The notes under the pieces were generated by a model that was given only the letters and a program-made list of their open reading frames with translations, had not been told where the DNA came from and searched no databases. A stretch of 64,000 nucleotides of DNA, from contig JAEUHH010000058.1 of NCBI GenBank assembly GCA_016795505.1, positions 1 through 64,000 of the forward strand, in the 5' to 3' direction. Position 1 is the stretch's first letter. Every line of letters begins with the position of its first letter. The position numbers and the translations under genes were made by a program. The stretch comes from Verrucomicrobiales bacterium (GTDB lineage Bacteria; Verrucomicrobiota; Verrucomicrobiia; Verrucomicrobiales; DEV007). Shown in pieces: positions 26,043 through 34,547 of this stretch.

Positions 26043-28178
26043 ATGAAACCGAGATCCAAATTCCTCCACTCGTCATTTCTGTGTATCGGACTAGGCTTGA
26101 ATGCGTTACCGACTTTGGTTCGGGCTCAGGATGTCTCTGAGCCCTCGGCCGCCGTGTCCGCCCCGATTGCCGATGGCGCGCTCCCCGCCACTGTGGTGGA
26201 AGGCGACGCGCCCCCGCTGAATTCCTACGCGCCGACCGTTTCCGAGACATCGCTGCGCCTGCCGGCCGAGATTATGGAAGTGCCGGTATCGGTGCAGGTC
26301 ATCCCGCGGGTGGTCATCGACGATCAGGCCGTTTTCCGAGCGGCCGACGCGACCCGCAATGTCTCCAATGTGATGCGCAAGCCCGCCTACCTCGGCGTGA
26401 CGGACTCCTACACCATCCGCGGCTTCAATTCCGACATCGGCCTGTGGAATGGCCTGCGGCGGGACATGTATTACTCTTTCACCGATGTCTCGGCGCTGGA
26501 GAGCGTGGAAGTGCTCAAAGGACCGGCCTCGGCCACCTACGGCTTTTTCGAGCCCGGTGGCGTGGTCAGCTATGTGACCAAGCGCCCCACGGCCGAGCCC
26601 ATCGCCCGGTTTGAGAGCACGCTCGGCAGCGAGTCCTTTTTCCGGCCCTCGCTCGATCTTGGTGGACCACTGACCGCCGACGGCTTGGTGCGCTACCGTT
26701 GGAATACTGCCTACGAAACGTCCGAAAGCTTCCGCGACCACCTGAGCAATGAACTGATCGCCACCACCCTGGCGGTTGATTGGGATCTGTCGGAGACGAC
26801 CACTCTGTTCACCGAGTTCTCCTTCCTCCGGTCGGACAGCGTTCCGGACCGGGGCTTTGACAACTCACTCGGCCCGGTGACGCTCACTCTGCCCCGCGAA
26901 CGATTCCTCGGAGATCCCCGCGACTCCTACCTCTTCGAGCAATACGACTCCGCCATCTGGATCGAGTCTGAGATAGGCGAGACGGGCAGGTTTCGCCTCG
27001 GCTTCCACACCAATTTCGTTGAGGATTTCCGCGACATCGTGCAGCAGGGGAGCCTTGGCGCCGATGGACGTACCTTGGAGCGGTTTCACTCCGTGGTTAG
27101 TGGTACCACGGAGTTTTACGAGGTCTTTGGCGACTACCGATTCGCCCTCGAGACCGGTCCGGTGGAGCATGAATTGATGATCGGCGGCGAACTGAGCCGG
27201 CGGAAGTTTCCCTACCTCTTCCGCGAGGGCAGCGATCCCTTCCTCCCGCTCGACATCTTCGATCCCGTTTACGGCAGTCCCTCCCGACCACTGCCGCCGG
27301 TGGCCTACAATTGGGATGACGAACTCGACAACCTAGGGCTTTACCTCCAGGACTTCATTCGTCTCAACGACCAGTGGTCCGTCCTTGCCGGCGCGCGCTA
27401 CGATCTCATCGACTACTCCAGCGCCGATGCCGCCACCGGGGACTCGTCTTCCTTTCGGGAGCACGCTGTCAGTCCGCGGGCCGGCATCACCTATCGCCCT
27501 GTCGAGGAGGTAGCCTTCTTTGGCAATTTCGGCATGAGCTTCCGCCCCAATACCTGGGCGGTCACCCAGGGCGGTGGCATCGTCGATCCCGAGACGGGTG
27601 AGCAGTTTGAGGGCGGCGTGAAGACACAATGGCTCGACGGTCGGATCACTGCCGGCATCACCGGATTTCACATCGTGAAAGAAAACGTCGCCATTCCTGA
27701 TCCGGCCGATCCCACTGGGTTCTTCTATATCGCCAGCGGTGAGCAGCGCAGCCGGGGGGCGGAAGTTGATTTCTCCGCCGAGATCATCGACGGCCTCCAG
27801 GTCCTGGCCAGTTTCGGCTATGTGGATGCCGAGATCACGCGCGACACCTTCATTCCCGTCGGCGATCGCCTCGTCAATGCTCCCGAGCATACCGCCAGCC
27901 TCTGGGCGAAGTGGGAGTTTCAGCATGGCCCCCTAAAGGGACTCGGGCTGGGCGCCGGCGTCTTCCATTTTGGCGATCGTGAGGCGGCCATGCCGAACAC
28001 CTACGAGATCCCCGGCTACACGCGGTTCGATGCGCTGCTCTACTACCAGATGGAGGATTGGAAAGTCGCCCTCAACGTGAAAAATGTCTTCGACGAGACC
28101 TACTTTGATTCGCAGGACAACCTGCTCTACCCCGGCGCGCCGACCCAGTTCTTCCTGACTGTCGGCCGGGAGTTTTGA
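26043..28178 (+). CDS. TonB-dependent siderophore receptor
   Basis: 711 residues. Signal peptide at the N-terminus (SSFLCIGLGLNALPTLVRAQ). The plug domain shows MEVPVSVQVIPRVVIDDQ, the block DSYTIRGFNSDIGLWNGLRR and the SVEVLKGPASATYGFFEPGG motif typical of FhuA/FpvA-type receptors, followed by VVSYVTKRP. The rest is beta-barrel, ending VKNVFDETYFDSQDNLLYPGA and a terminal Phe (FFLTVGREF). It takes ferric siderophore across the outer membrane with energy from TonB. No TonB, ExbB or siderophore biosynthesis gene is in the window. The PepSY gene follows 28 bases later. Confidence 0.93.
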   Translation: MKPRSKFLHSSFLCIGLGLNALPTLVRAQDVSEPSAAVSAPIADGALPATVVEGDAPPLNSYAPTVSETSLRLPAEIMEVPVSVQVIPRVVIDDQAVFRAADATRNVSNVMRKPAYLGVTDSYTIRGFNSDIGLWNGLRRDMYYSFTDVSALESVEVLKGPASATYGFFEPGGVVSYVTKRPTAEPIARFESTLGSESFFRPSLDLGGPLTADGLVRYRWNTAYETSESFRDHLSNELIATTLAVDWDLSETTTLFTEFSFLRSDSVPDRGFDNSLGPVTLTLPRERFLGDPRDSYLFEQYDSAIWIESEIGETGRFRLGFHTNFVEDFRDIVQQGSLGADGRTLERFHSVVSGTTEFYEVFGDYRFALETGPVEHELMIGGELSRRKFPYLFREGSDPFLPLDIFDPVYGSPSRPLPPVAYNWDDELDNLGLYLQDFIRLNDQWSVLAGARYDLIDYSSADAATGDSSSFREHAVSPRAGITYRPVEEVAFFGNFGMSFRPNTWAVTQGGGIVDPETGEQFEGGVKTQWLDGRITAGITGFHIVKENVAIPDPADPTGFFYIASGEQRSRGAEVDFSAEIIDGLQVLASFGYVDAEITRDTFIPVGDRLVNAPEHTASLWAKWEFQHGPLKGLGLGAGVFHFGDREAAMPNTYEIPGYTRFDALLYYQMEDWKVALNVKNVFDETYFDSQDNLLYPGAPTQFFLTVGREF

Positions 28179-28206
28179 GGGATTCGACGCCAAAATCCGG
28201 TTTGTC

Positions 28207-29436
28207 GTGGGAGCCACACACCATAGACCGCGGCGCCTCCTGCTGCTGATCCATCGCTACACCGGCCTGGCCATCGCGACTTTCATCGTGGTGGCTGGCC
28301 TGACGGGGACGCTTCTGGCCTTTTATCACGATCTCGACGCTGCGCTCAATCCCCGGCTCTATCGCGTCGACCCTCCAGCGGCCGGGGCGGTCACGCTCGA
28401 TCCCTTTGAAGTGCGGGAGCGACTGGCCGCCGCCCTGCCGGACGAGATGATCAATTGGCTGCCCCTGAAAACCGAGCCTGGTGAAGCCCTGGTGGTGTGG
28501 ATCGAACCGTCGGACCCGTCACAGGACGACGAACTCTTCGTCAATCCCTACAACGGGGAAATCCTCGGGTCCCGTCGCTGGGGGGATCTCGGTCAGGGAG
28601 TGCGAACGAATCTTCTGCCCTTTATCTATCGGCTCCACTATGCGCTGGCTCTGGGAGATACCGGCGCCATCCTCTTTGGTGTCGTCGCATTGCTCTGGGC
28701 GGTGGACTGCTTCGTCGGGGCGTGGCTGACGTTTCCGGTTGGACGATCAAGCCCGCGGCGACCCGCCCTGCTGCTGGACTGGGCGAGACGATGGCGGGTA
28801 TCGTGGCTGATCAAAGGAGGCAGTCTGTTTCGCTCCCTGTTCACCTTTCATCGCGCCGCCGGCCTGTGGATCTGGGCGATGCTGTTCGTTTTTGCCTGGT
28901 CTGGAGTGGGGTTCAACCTTCAGCCGGTCTTCAAGCCGATCATGGCGGCCGCCTTTGGATACACCGACCCCTGGGATGGCCTGGCCGCTCTGACGGAGCC
29001 GAAGGCCCGTCCCGCGCTCGACTGGAGGGCCGCCCACGCCGTAGCCACCAGGGCAATGGCTGCCGAGGCCGAACAGCGCGGATTCGAGATCCGGGGCGAG
29101 GATTTCATCCAATACCTGCCCGAGAACGGCCTCTACCGCTTTTCCGTGCACAGTTCACTGGATCTGAGTCGGGACAAAGCATCCACCAGGATTTGGATCG
29201 ACGGCGACACGGGAAGTTTCATTGCCTTCGATGCTGACACCGGTGTCTCGACGGGCAATACCCTCGCCAGTTGGCTGTTTGCGCTGCACATGGGTGCCGT
29301 GGGTGGCGTGGCTTACCGGGTGGTTGTGGCTGTGTTGGGCCTCGTCATCACCGGCCTCGCCCTTTCCGGCGTCTACCTCTGGTGGCGCCGACGGAAAAGC
29401 CACCCACGCGGGGAGGATTCCGATCAAACAGGGTAG
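28207..29436 (+). CDS. PepSY-associated membrane protein (iron-regulated type)
   Basis: 409 residues with a GTG start at 28207; no earlier in-frame ATG exists. Four membrane segments flank PepSY-type periplasmic parts: RLLLLIHRYTGLAIATFIVVAGLTGTLLAF at the start, GAILFGVVALLWAVDCFVGAWL, FHRAAGLWIWAMLFVFAWSG and VVVAVLGLVITGLALSGVYLWW. Conserved His in IHRYTG, RLHYAL, FHRAAG and ALHMG suggest haem ligation as in siderophore-reductase-like PepSY proteins. It may reduce ferric siderophores in the periplasm after import by the upstream receptor. The last codons (SDQTG and stop) lie inside repeat locus C. Confidence 0.85.
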   Translation: MGATHHRPRRLLLLIHRYTGLAIATFIVVAGLTGTLLAFYHDLDAALNPRLYRVDPPAAGAVTLDPFEVRERLAAALPDEMINWLPLKTEPGEALVVWIEPSDPSQDDELFVNPYNGEILGSRRWGDLGQGVRTNLLPFIYRLHYALALGDTGAILFGVVALLWAVDCFVGAWLTFPVGRSSPRRPALLLDWARRWRVSWLIKGGSLFRSLFTFHRAAGLWIWAMLFVFAWSGVGFNLQPVFKPIMAAAFGYTDPWDGLAALTEPKARPALDWRAAHAVATRAMAAEAEQRGFEIRGEDFIQYLPENGLYRFSVHSSLDLSRDKASTRIWIDGDTGSFIAFDADTGVSTGNTLASWLFALHMGAVGGVAYRVVVAVLGLVITGLALSGVYLWWRRRKSHPRGEDSDQTG

Positions 29437-29467
29437 GGTCTCCGATCAAACAGGGTTTCATCGGAAA
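29418..29467. repeat. Short ACAGGGT repeat, locus C (two direct units)
   Basis: TTCCGATCAAACAGGGTAGG is followed by TCCGATCAAACAGGGTTTCA and then TCGGAAAA. The first unit supplies the final codons and the TAG stop of the PepSY gene, so the repeat extends into coding sequence. Confidence 0.75.
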
Positions 29468-29597
29468 ATCAGGCCGTCTCACCCGATTGGGAAACATCGT
29501 GGTCGGGCGGGTTTTGTCCGGCATGAATCTGTCTCCTTCGCGGCGAACCAATCCGATGGGTCCGTGCAGAAACCCGGGCTACTTTCAGACCGACCGT

Positions 29598-29978
29598 TCA
29601 AAACTCACCGGCATTTTCGGCGCTTGGCGGAGGTGTCTGCTGGAGCCGGTAGTCCGTCGGTCCCATCCCGTAGAGTTTGCGAAAGGCATCGGCAAAGCGG
29701 CTCGGATTCCGGTAGCCGACCGATTCGGCGATGGCGGCGATGGTATCGGCGGTCCCGGCCAAGCGGGCCGCAGCGATCCGCAGGCGCTGTTGGCGGATCC
29801 AGGCGCCGGGACGCAGGCCGAACCGGGCGACGAAGCCGGTCTTGAGCCGGTATTCGGTCAGGCCAAAACGCTGGCAGATCTCCGGCGTCTGGGGCGGAGC
29901 GGCGAGATCCTGCCGCAGCCAGTCTGCGATCTCCTGGATCGTGGTGTCGATGGCTTCCGGATGGTCGTTTGGTTTCAC
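29598..29978 (-). CDS. AraC-type HTH regulator, DNA-binding domain only
   Basis: 126 residues. The double helix-turn-helix of the AraC family is seen in PQTPEICQRFGLTEYRLKTGFVARFGLRPGAWIRQQRLRIAAARLAGTADTIAAIAESVGYRNPSRFADAFRKLYGMGPTDYR. No effector domain is attached. Its ATG overlaps the stop of the upstream gene (29975) by four bases, so the two are coupled. Probably regulates iron-uptake genes nearby. Confidence 0.82.
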   Translation of the reverse strand: MKPNDHPEAIDTTIQEIADWLRQDLAAPPQTPEICQRFGLTEYRLKTGFVARFGLRPGAWIRQQRLRIAAARLAGTADTIAAIAESVGYRNPSRFADAFRKLYGMGPTDYRLQQTPPPSAENAGEF

Positions 29979-30676
29979 GGCAGAGATGGCTGATCGAATT
30001 CAGAGCCGAGGAAATGCCGGGTTCGGTCCACGTAGGCCACGGCACGGCGGTGGCGATCGGTCAGGCGGCAAGTGTTGCCGTCGCGATCGCAGTCGATGTG
30101 CGCGAATTGGGTCGAAAAGCGCAGCCCGGGCCCCGCGATGGTGAACGCGCCGCCGCCGTGGGCGATGGTGACGACCGAAGAGGCCCAACCGGGCAGAGCG
30201 GGCATCCACTGGTCGAGCCAGGCCCCGGCCCCGCGTTCGCGCAGGGTCTCCGGCTGTGCCGGACCAGCGTGGTATTCCGCCGCGATCCGCCGGATGAGCC
30301 GATCACTCGCGGCATCGGTCCGCGGCTGCACCGCGAGGGAGAAGGGCGAGGCCACACCGAAGGCGATCTCGATGGCAGGCGGCGCGCCGGGCCCGGCCAG
30401 CAGCGCGATGGCCCCGATCGCGGCCGGCTGGATGGCCAGGCCGCTCACCGGGTCGGCCGCCCATCCCGGTCCGGCCTGGTGGGCCGAGTCCTGCTCAAAA
30501 AAGAGGCCGAACTCCGTCTCCAGGCACACCGACAGGCCCGGTCCACGCACGATCAGGGTCGGTCGATCCCAATGCAGCCACTGATTGAACAGGGCCAGCG
30601 GTCGCGGATCGAGCCAGACGGATCCGAGCGGCGGAGCGGATGGCAGGCGGCGGTTGAGGAGGGACGGCAGGTGCAT
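29975..30676 (-). CDS. Unknown protein, possibly haem-utilisation related
   Basis: 233 residues from the ATG at 30676; no signal peptide or membrane segment. I do not recognise the family with confidence. The C-terminal part, SSVVTIAHGGGAFTIAGPGL and then CRLTDRHRRAVAYVDRTRHF, faintly resembles the HutX/ChuX haem-utilisation fold (VTTIVLTPGG ... IAFVERPF). Its position between a TonB receptor/PepSY pair and AraC-type regulators, and its coupling to the HTH gene by a four-base overlap, suggests an intracellular iron or haem task. It could equally supply the ligand-sensing half of a split AraC regulator. Confidence 0.55.
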   Translation of the reverse strand: MHLPSLLNRRLPSAPPLGSVWLDPRPLALFNQWLHWDRPTLIVRGPGLSVCLETEFGLFFEQDSAHQAGPGWAADPVSGLAIQPAAIGAIALLAGPGAPPAIEIAFGVASPFSLAVQPRTDAASDRLIRRIAAEYHAGPAQPETLRERGAGAWLDQWMPALPGWASSVVTIAHGGGAFTIAGPGLRFSTQFAHIDCDRDGNTCRLTDRHRRAVAYVDRTRHFLGSEFDQPSLP

Positions 30677-30834
30677 GCCGGCAGAGATGCACCCGCCACG
30701 GCGGGGGCGCTGGCTGTGGCTTGCGGTCGATTGGCGCGTCGTTGCGATGCCGGGGTCGGGGCCACAATCCAGCGTCAATCGGCCACAATTCCGCGCCAGC
30801 GAGGGCGGCGCAGCGGGCGGACGATGGCCATGCC

Positions 30835-30993
30835 ATGAAATTCAACAACCTCGACAACCGCCTGCCCAGCCGGGTGACCCTCTCCGACGACCGCCGTCGC
30901 CGCTTGGAAGAAATCCGCCAACGCGTCGTCGCCGGCCGACGGAGAAACCGAAAGCGGCAGCCCGATCCGCTGGGCGTCGCCGCGGCGAGCTGA
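30835..30993 (+). CDS. Small basic protein of unknown function (doubtful)
   Basis: 52 residues beginning MKFNNLDNRLPSRVTLSDDR, then an Arg-rich helix (RRRRLEEIRQRVVAGRRRNR). It starts upstream of the AraC-type gene and ends 56 bases before it. The AT-richer start and the protein-like amphipathic helix argue for a real gene; no ribosome binding site is obvious and no family is recognised. It is not a HemP homologue. Confidence 0.3.
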   Translation: MKFNNLDNRLPSRVTLSDDRRRRLEEIRQRVVAGRRRNRKRQPDPLGVAAAS

Positions 30994-31012
30994 TCTTTTC
31001 GCAAAAATTACT

Positions 31013-31027
31013 TGCGACAGCGTCTCA
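31013..31027. promoter_or_regulatory. Inverted repeat before the AraC-type gene
   Basis: TGCGACAGCGTCTCA resembles TGAGAATCAGTCTCA in front of the TonB receptor gene (half-site GTCTCA kept) and lies 22 bases before the regulator start, next to AT-rich CAGTATCATTATTTA. Shared control of both genes, by Fur or by the regulator itself, is inferred. Confidence 0.3.
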
Positions 31028-31049
31028 GTATCATTATTTAGGGGCTGAA

Positions 31050-31928
31050 ATGACTCCCCTACTTGGCGAGATCCATCGAACGGCGGTCTGGGCGCAGGAT
31101 TGGCGTTCGGGTGAAAAGCGCACCGGCGTGGTCGCCTTGTCCCTACCGCCCGGCAAGGTGCTGGCTTTGCTCCAACTGGGCGGAGCAGTCGAATGCCACA
31201 CCACCGGAGCCAAAAGCGGTGCAGGAGGAAAACGGGCCGGTGGAGTCGGGCTGACCTTTTTTGGCTCGGGAGATGCCGGGCTGCGTCTGCGGATCGACCC
31301 GGCTTTCGACGGATTGCTGATCGGTTTCGACGGCGAGGCGTTGCGCCGGTGTCTCGGCGAGGTGCGCCCGGCTTTGGATGGGGAACTGCGTGCCTTGATC
31401 GATGCCACGGGGGCTGCCGCGGTCGTCCGCCGGGAGCCTGTGGCCTGGTCCGTGCCCGCCTGGGTGGCCGAATGTCGTCAGCCGCCGGTCGTTCCCGCTG
31501 CGCGGCCGATCTGGTTCGATGGCAAGATCCGGGAGTTCGTCGCCCTGTCATGCTTCGACGAGCGCTCGGCGGGCGGGGAGTTTTTCTGCACCCGCCAGAA
31601 GCAACTGGCCCGTACCCGTGTCCAGCGAGTGAAGCAGCATCTGGCCGGGCATCTCGACGAAACGCTCGATCTCAACGCCCTCGCGCGGCTGGTGGGTTGC
31701 AGCGCTCCCTACCTGAGCCGGAGCTTCTCCGAGTCCACCGGGACGACCATCAGCCAGTATCTGCGCCGGCTACGGATCGAGCGGGCCGCGACGCTGCTGG
31801 CTTCGGGGCGCTTCAATGTCAGCGAGGCGGCGGTGGAGGTCGGCTATCAGAGTCTGAGCCACTTCAGCAAGGCGTTCCTCAAGGAAAAGGGCTGCCTGCC
31901 CTCGAAGTTCGACCGCCAGGCCGCGTGA
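31050..31928 (+). CDS. AraC-family regulator, PchR-like
   Basis: 292 residues from the ATG at 31050, preceded by AGGGGCTGAA. The N-terminal 190 residues form a sensor part without a named motif (FFGSGDAGLRLRIDPAFDG). The C-terminus has the AraC double HTH: LDLNALARLVGCSAPYLSRSFSESTG and then ERAATLLASGRFNVSEAAVEVGYQSLSHFSKAFLKEKG. PchR-type members sense imported siderophore and activate receptor genes, which fits the receptor at 26043. Likely cytoplasmic and self-regulated via the inverted repeat just upstream. Confidence 0.85.
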   Translation: MTPLLGEIHRTAVWAQDWRSGEKRTGVVALSLPPGKVLALLQLGGAVECHTTGAKSGAGGKRAGGVGLTFFGSGDAGLRLRIDPAFDGLLIGFDGEALRRCLGEVRPALDGELRALIDATGAAAVVRREPVAWSVPAWVAECRQPPVVPAARPIWFDGKIREFVALSCFDERSAGGEFFCTRQKQLARTRVQRVKQHLAGHLDETLDLNALARLVGCSAPYLSRSFSESTGTTISQYLRRLRIERAATLLASGRFNVSEAAVEVGYQSLSHFSKAFLKEKGCLPSKFDRQAA

Positions 31929-31939
31929 TCGGGGGACGA

Positions 31940-31990
31940 TTTCCGATGAGACAGGGTCTGATCGCCGATCAAACAGGGTCTGATCGGAAA
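31940..31990. repeat. Short ACAGGGT repeat, locus D (two direct units)
   Basis: TTTCCGATGAGACAGGGTCT, then GCCGATCAAACAGGGTCTGA and TCGGAAA. It sits between the convergent AraC-type gene and the lipoprotein gene and ends 4 bases before the lipoprotein stop codon. Confidence 0.75.
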
Positions 31991-31993
31991 CCG

Positions 31994-32812
31994 TCACGCC
32001 GGCGGCTGGCCAGCGGGGGGGTGGCGGCGCTTGCGCCACGCGGGGATCGCGATGGCGGCGGTGACGAGGAGCAGGAAGCCGCCGAAGACCCAGAGCATCC
32101 ATCCGCCGGGGCGCCGGATTTCGGCCGTCATCGCCACGGGACCTTTCACGGCCTGGCTCAGCGGGATGCGCCAGGTCACGGTATTCGCCGCGCGATCGAT
32201 GGTCGAGGAGTTGGCGCCGATCACTTCGGTGGGAAAATGGGTGATGTAGGTGAGGTGATGCTTGGAAAGCAGGGCGTCGGCCATGAGGTTGCCGAAGGAT
32301 CTTCCCAAAGTCGCGGCGAGGTCGGGGCTTTGCGATTCATTGCCGGTGGGTGCGGCGTTTCCGTCTGCTGCCGTAGCGCTTTCGGCTGGCGGGGAGAGAT
32401 GGACGGTGCGCTCGACGGAGAGGCGGCTGTCGGGCAGGCGCACGATCTCGAAGTCGCCAAAGATGGCGCCGATCTCGCCCTGGGCGCTGGCGAGGGCTGG
32501 CTTCAACTGGCGGATGTCGCGGAAGGCGGCCCGGAAGGTCCAGCCGCGTCGGTTGCCCTCGGTGAAGGGCTGGAAATACTCCAGCTCGACGCCTTCGGTG
32601 GCCTCGAACAGCTCACGCAGCTCTTTTTCCACCGCATCCGGCTCGGTGCCGGTGCCGCCGTCGGTCGGCTGGCCGAGCGGTGACTCGATCGTGATGGTGG
32701 CGTCGATGCGGCCGGAGCCGTTGGCTTGGATCCAGAGTTCCTCGCGGTAGTCGATGCACGAGGCGAGGGTCAGCGCGAGGAGCAGGGCCAGGAGGGTCCG
32801 GGTGGCATGCAT
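31994..32812 (-). CDS. Membrane-anchored lipoprotein, LppM-like
   Basis: 272 residues. The N-terminus is a lipoprotein signal with lipobox LASC (Cys19). The sequence after it (DYREELWIQANGSGRIDATI) matches the start of LppM-like domains, where a short strand with NxxGSG follows the acylated Cys. A C-terminal membrane helix (WMLWVFGGFLLLVTAAIAIPAW) with a basic tail anchors the other end. Function unknown; periplasmic. Confidence 0.75.
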   Translation of the reverse strand: MHATRTLLALLLALTLASCIDYREELWIQANGSGRIDATITIESPLGQPTDGGTGTEPDAVEKELRELFEATEGVELEYFQPFTEGNRRGWTFRAAFRDIRQLKPALASAQGEIGAIFGDFEIVRLPDSRLSVERTVHLSPPAESATAADGNAAPTGNESQSPDLAATLGRSFGNLMADALLSKHHLTYITHFPTEVIGANSSTIDRAANTVTWRIPLSQAVKGPVAMTAEIRRPGGWMLWVFGGFLLLVTAAIAIPAWRKRRHPPAGQPPA

Positions 32813-32842
32813 GATGGTAGATAGCGGATCGGACGCCGGGTG

Positions 32843-33094
32843 TCAAAGACCGGACAGGTCGATCTCGCCATCGGCCCACGCCACGATGCGGCAGCGGCTC
32901 ATCTCAAATGGAGAGAATGCGACGGTGACGGGGATGCCGTCGGCGGTCTCGTCGCGGGACGGGGGAAAGGGACCCTCCTTGGAGACGACGGCGTAGGCGC
33001 GGTGGCCGTTGGTCATCTCGACCTGGTAGAGCAGGCCGGGCTCGTAGGTGGCGCGGATGGTGCCGCGGCCGAGGATGGGTGGTCTCTCGGGCAT
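32843..33094 (-). CDS. Diverged translation initiation factor IF-1-like protein
   Basis: 83 residues from the ATG at 33094. The S1-like beta-barrel pattern of IF-1 is visible: GRGTIRATYEPGLLYQVEMT, NGHRAYAVVSKEG, then an insertion, and VTVAFSPFEMSRCRIVAW, corresponding to the GxVxxxxxxxxFxVxLxNGH, ISG and VxVExSPYDLxxGRI blocks of IF-1. It differs from canonical IF-1 at many positions and probably is a second, specialised copy; the standard infA is expected elsewhere. Lies 16 bases downstream of the lipoprotein gene on the same strand. Confidence 0.7.
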   Translation of the reverse strand: MPERPPILGRGTIRATYEPGLLYQVEMTNGHRAYAVVSKEGPFPPSRDETADGIPVTVAFSPFEMSRCRIVAWADGEIDLSGL

Positions 33095-33110
33095 GGGTCG
33101 GGGGCGGGCC

Positions 33111-34295
33111 TCAATTGCCGGCATCGGGCAGGGTGATGTTGGTCACCTGCATGCGCAGCCGGAGGTACTTGATGCGGGTCTGGTCGGCGCTGGGCACCAG
33201 AAAGCTGGCCGGGCTCCAGCGGAGCGGGCCGATGGAGCCGGAAAAGGCGGTCTCCAGCGGGGTCATCTGCTCGCTCCACATCCCCAGGCGTTTGCGGAAG
33301 AGATCGACGGCCTCCGTCTCCATTTTTCGGGGGGGCGAGGGGCCGAATTGGCCGCTGATGATGGCTTCATTGATGGCAAAGCCGAAGGGATTTCCCACCA
33401 TCACGGTCACGCGGGTGCCGGCGCCTTCGGGTGCCATGGAGGTGACTTTCATCAGCAGCGGACCGTAGTCGGTCTTCACCAGGCCGGCGCCGTCGCTGTC
33501 GGCATTGACGACGGAGTATTCGCCCTCGCCTTCCTGGTTGGCGAGATTGGCCCGGGTCACGACCATGGCCAGCCGGATGAGCTGGAGTTTGTCCGGGCTG
33601 TCGGCGGCGCGGAGCGGCAGGACGACGCGGGTCCAGGCGTTCGGCTCGATGGATTCGATGAGGTTCTCGTCGAAGGGCGTCATCGTCTTTTGCCATTCAT
33701 CGAGTCGCTTGCTGTAGTCGCCGTAGGCTTCGCCGGGCTGCAGCTTCGGGGCGGTGGAGCCGAAGTCGCCCTTGAGCCGGAATTCCTGGAGTTCCAAGCC
33801 CATGGGATTGCCGATGTTCAGCTCGATGTGGTGACCGCCGCCGACGGGGTCACGCTCGATCTTTTCGATGCGGACGAGGAAGGTGCCGTGCTCGGTCTGG
33901 AGGGTGCGGTGGCCGGGCTCGGCGGGGGCGAGGTAGGCGACGGCCTCGCTCTCCTCCTTCAGCCGCATCACGTTGCTCACGCTCTGTTCGATGCGCTGGA
34001 AACGGGCGTTCTGCTCTTCGGCGATGGTGGATGTCTGGGCGATGGCTTCGGCGCTTTTTTGCTCCACGGCCTCGACGCGGTGCTTCAGGTCGCCGTCGTC
34101 CGACTCGGCTGCGGCCATGGCGGCATCGGCTCGCTTGGAGAGCACTTTGAGCTGGGATTCCAACTCATTGATGCGGTGTTCGAGGACCCGGGCGCTGGGG
34201 CCCTGGTCGCAACCGGCCAGGGTGGCCAAAATCAGGGCTGCAGCACAGGCCACGCAGGTGGCTCGGGCGAAGCGGGAGTCGGGGCGCGAAGACAT
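33111..34295 (-). CDS. Coiled-coil lipoprotein with duplicated domain
   Basis: 394 residues. Lipobox LAGC (Cys29), then a coiled coil of about 90 residues (VLEHRINELESQLKVLSKRA onward to RFQRIEQSVSNVMRL). Two repeats follow: one starts GTFLVRIEKIERDPVGGGHH with ELNIGNPMGLELQEF, and the second starts GPLLMKVTSMAPEGAGTRVT with VMVGNPFGFAINEAI. The repeats resemble the DUF3251 (YajI-type) domain, but that assignment is tentative. Outer-membrane or periplasmic location is expected; role unknown. Confidence 0.75.
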   Translation of the reverse strand: MSSRPDSRFARATCVACAAALILATLAGCDQGPSARVLEHRINELESQLKVLSKRADAAMAAAESDDGDLKHRVEAVEQKSAEAIAQTSTIAEEQNARFQRIEQSVSNVMRLKEESEAVAYLAPAEPGHRTLQTEHGTFLVRIEKIERDPVGGGHHIELNIGNPMGLELQEFRLKGDFGSTAPKLQPGEAYGDYSKRLDEWQKTMTPFDENLIESIEPNAWTRVVLPLRAADSPDKLQLIRLAMVVTRANLANQEGEGEYSVVNADSDGAGLVKTDYGPLLMKVTSMAPEGAGTRVTVMVGNPFGFAINEAIISGQFGPSPPRKMETEAVDLFRKRLGMWSEQMTPLETAFSGSIGPLRWSPASFLVPSADQTRIKYLRLRMQVTNITLPDAGN

Positions 34296-34463
34296 CGTCC
34301 CGGAGGATAGCGGTTCCCGGGGCGGGGCTCAATGAAAAGCAGGAGAAAAGCGACCGGCGGGGCTGGTCTGAAAAAATGGGAATTCAGGGGTTCCGACGCG
34401 ACTGGCGACGCATCTGTCACTGGCTGAGGGGATGACTTGTGGCCCCGGAGGGGCCAAAGATGG

Positions 34464-34495
34464 TAGCCGGTGGTGGAGCGCAGCGGAACCACCGG
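34464..34495. repeat. REP-like element, left side of transposase gene
   Basis: TAGCCGGTGGTGGAGCGCAG and the following CGGAACCACCGG match the reverse complement of 35049-35080 at 31 of 32 positions. Two GC-rich palindromes lie next to it: GGCCCCGGAGGGGCC at 34441-34455 and CCCCGGAGGGGCGGG around 34521-34535. Confidence 0.75.
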
Positions 34496-34547
34496 AGACC
34501 CCCGCCAAATAATCACCGGCCCCGGAGGGGCGGGAGAAGCGTGATCA

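Noticed and set aside
29975-30676. FhuF-type ferric reductase
   Set aside because: The C-terminal Cys-Cys and Cys-x2-Cys cluster is missing; only isolated Cys are present.
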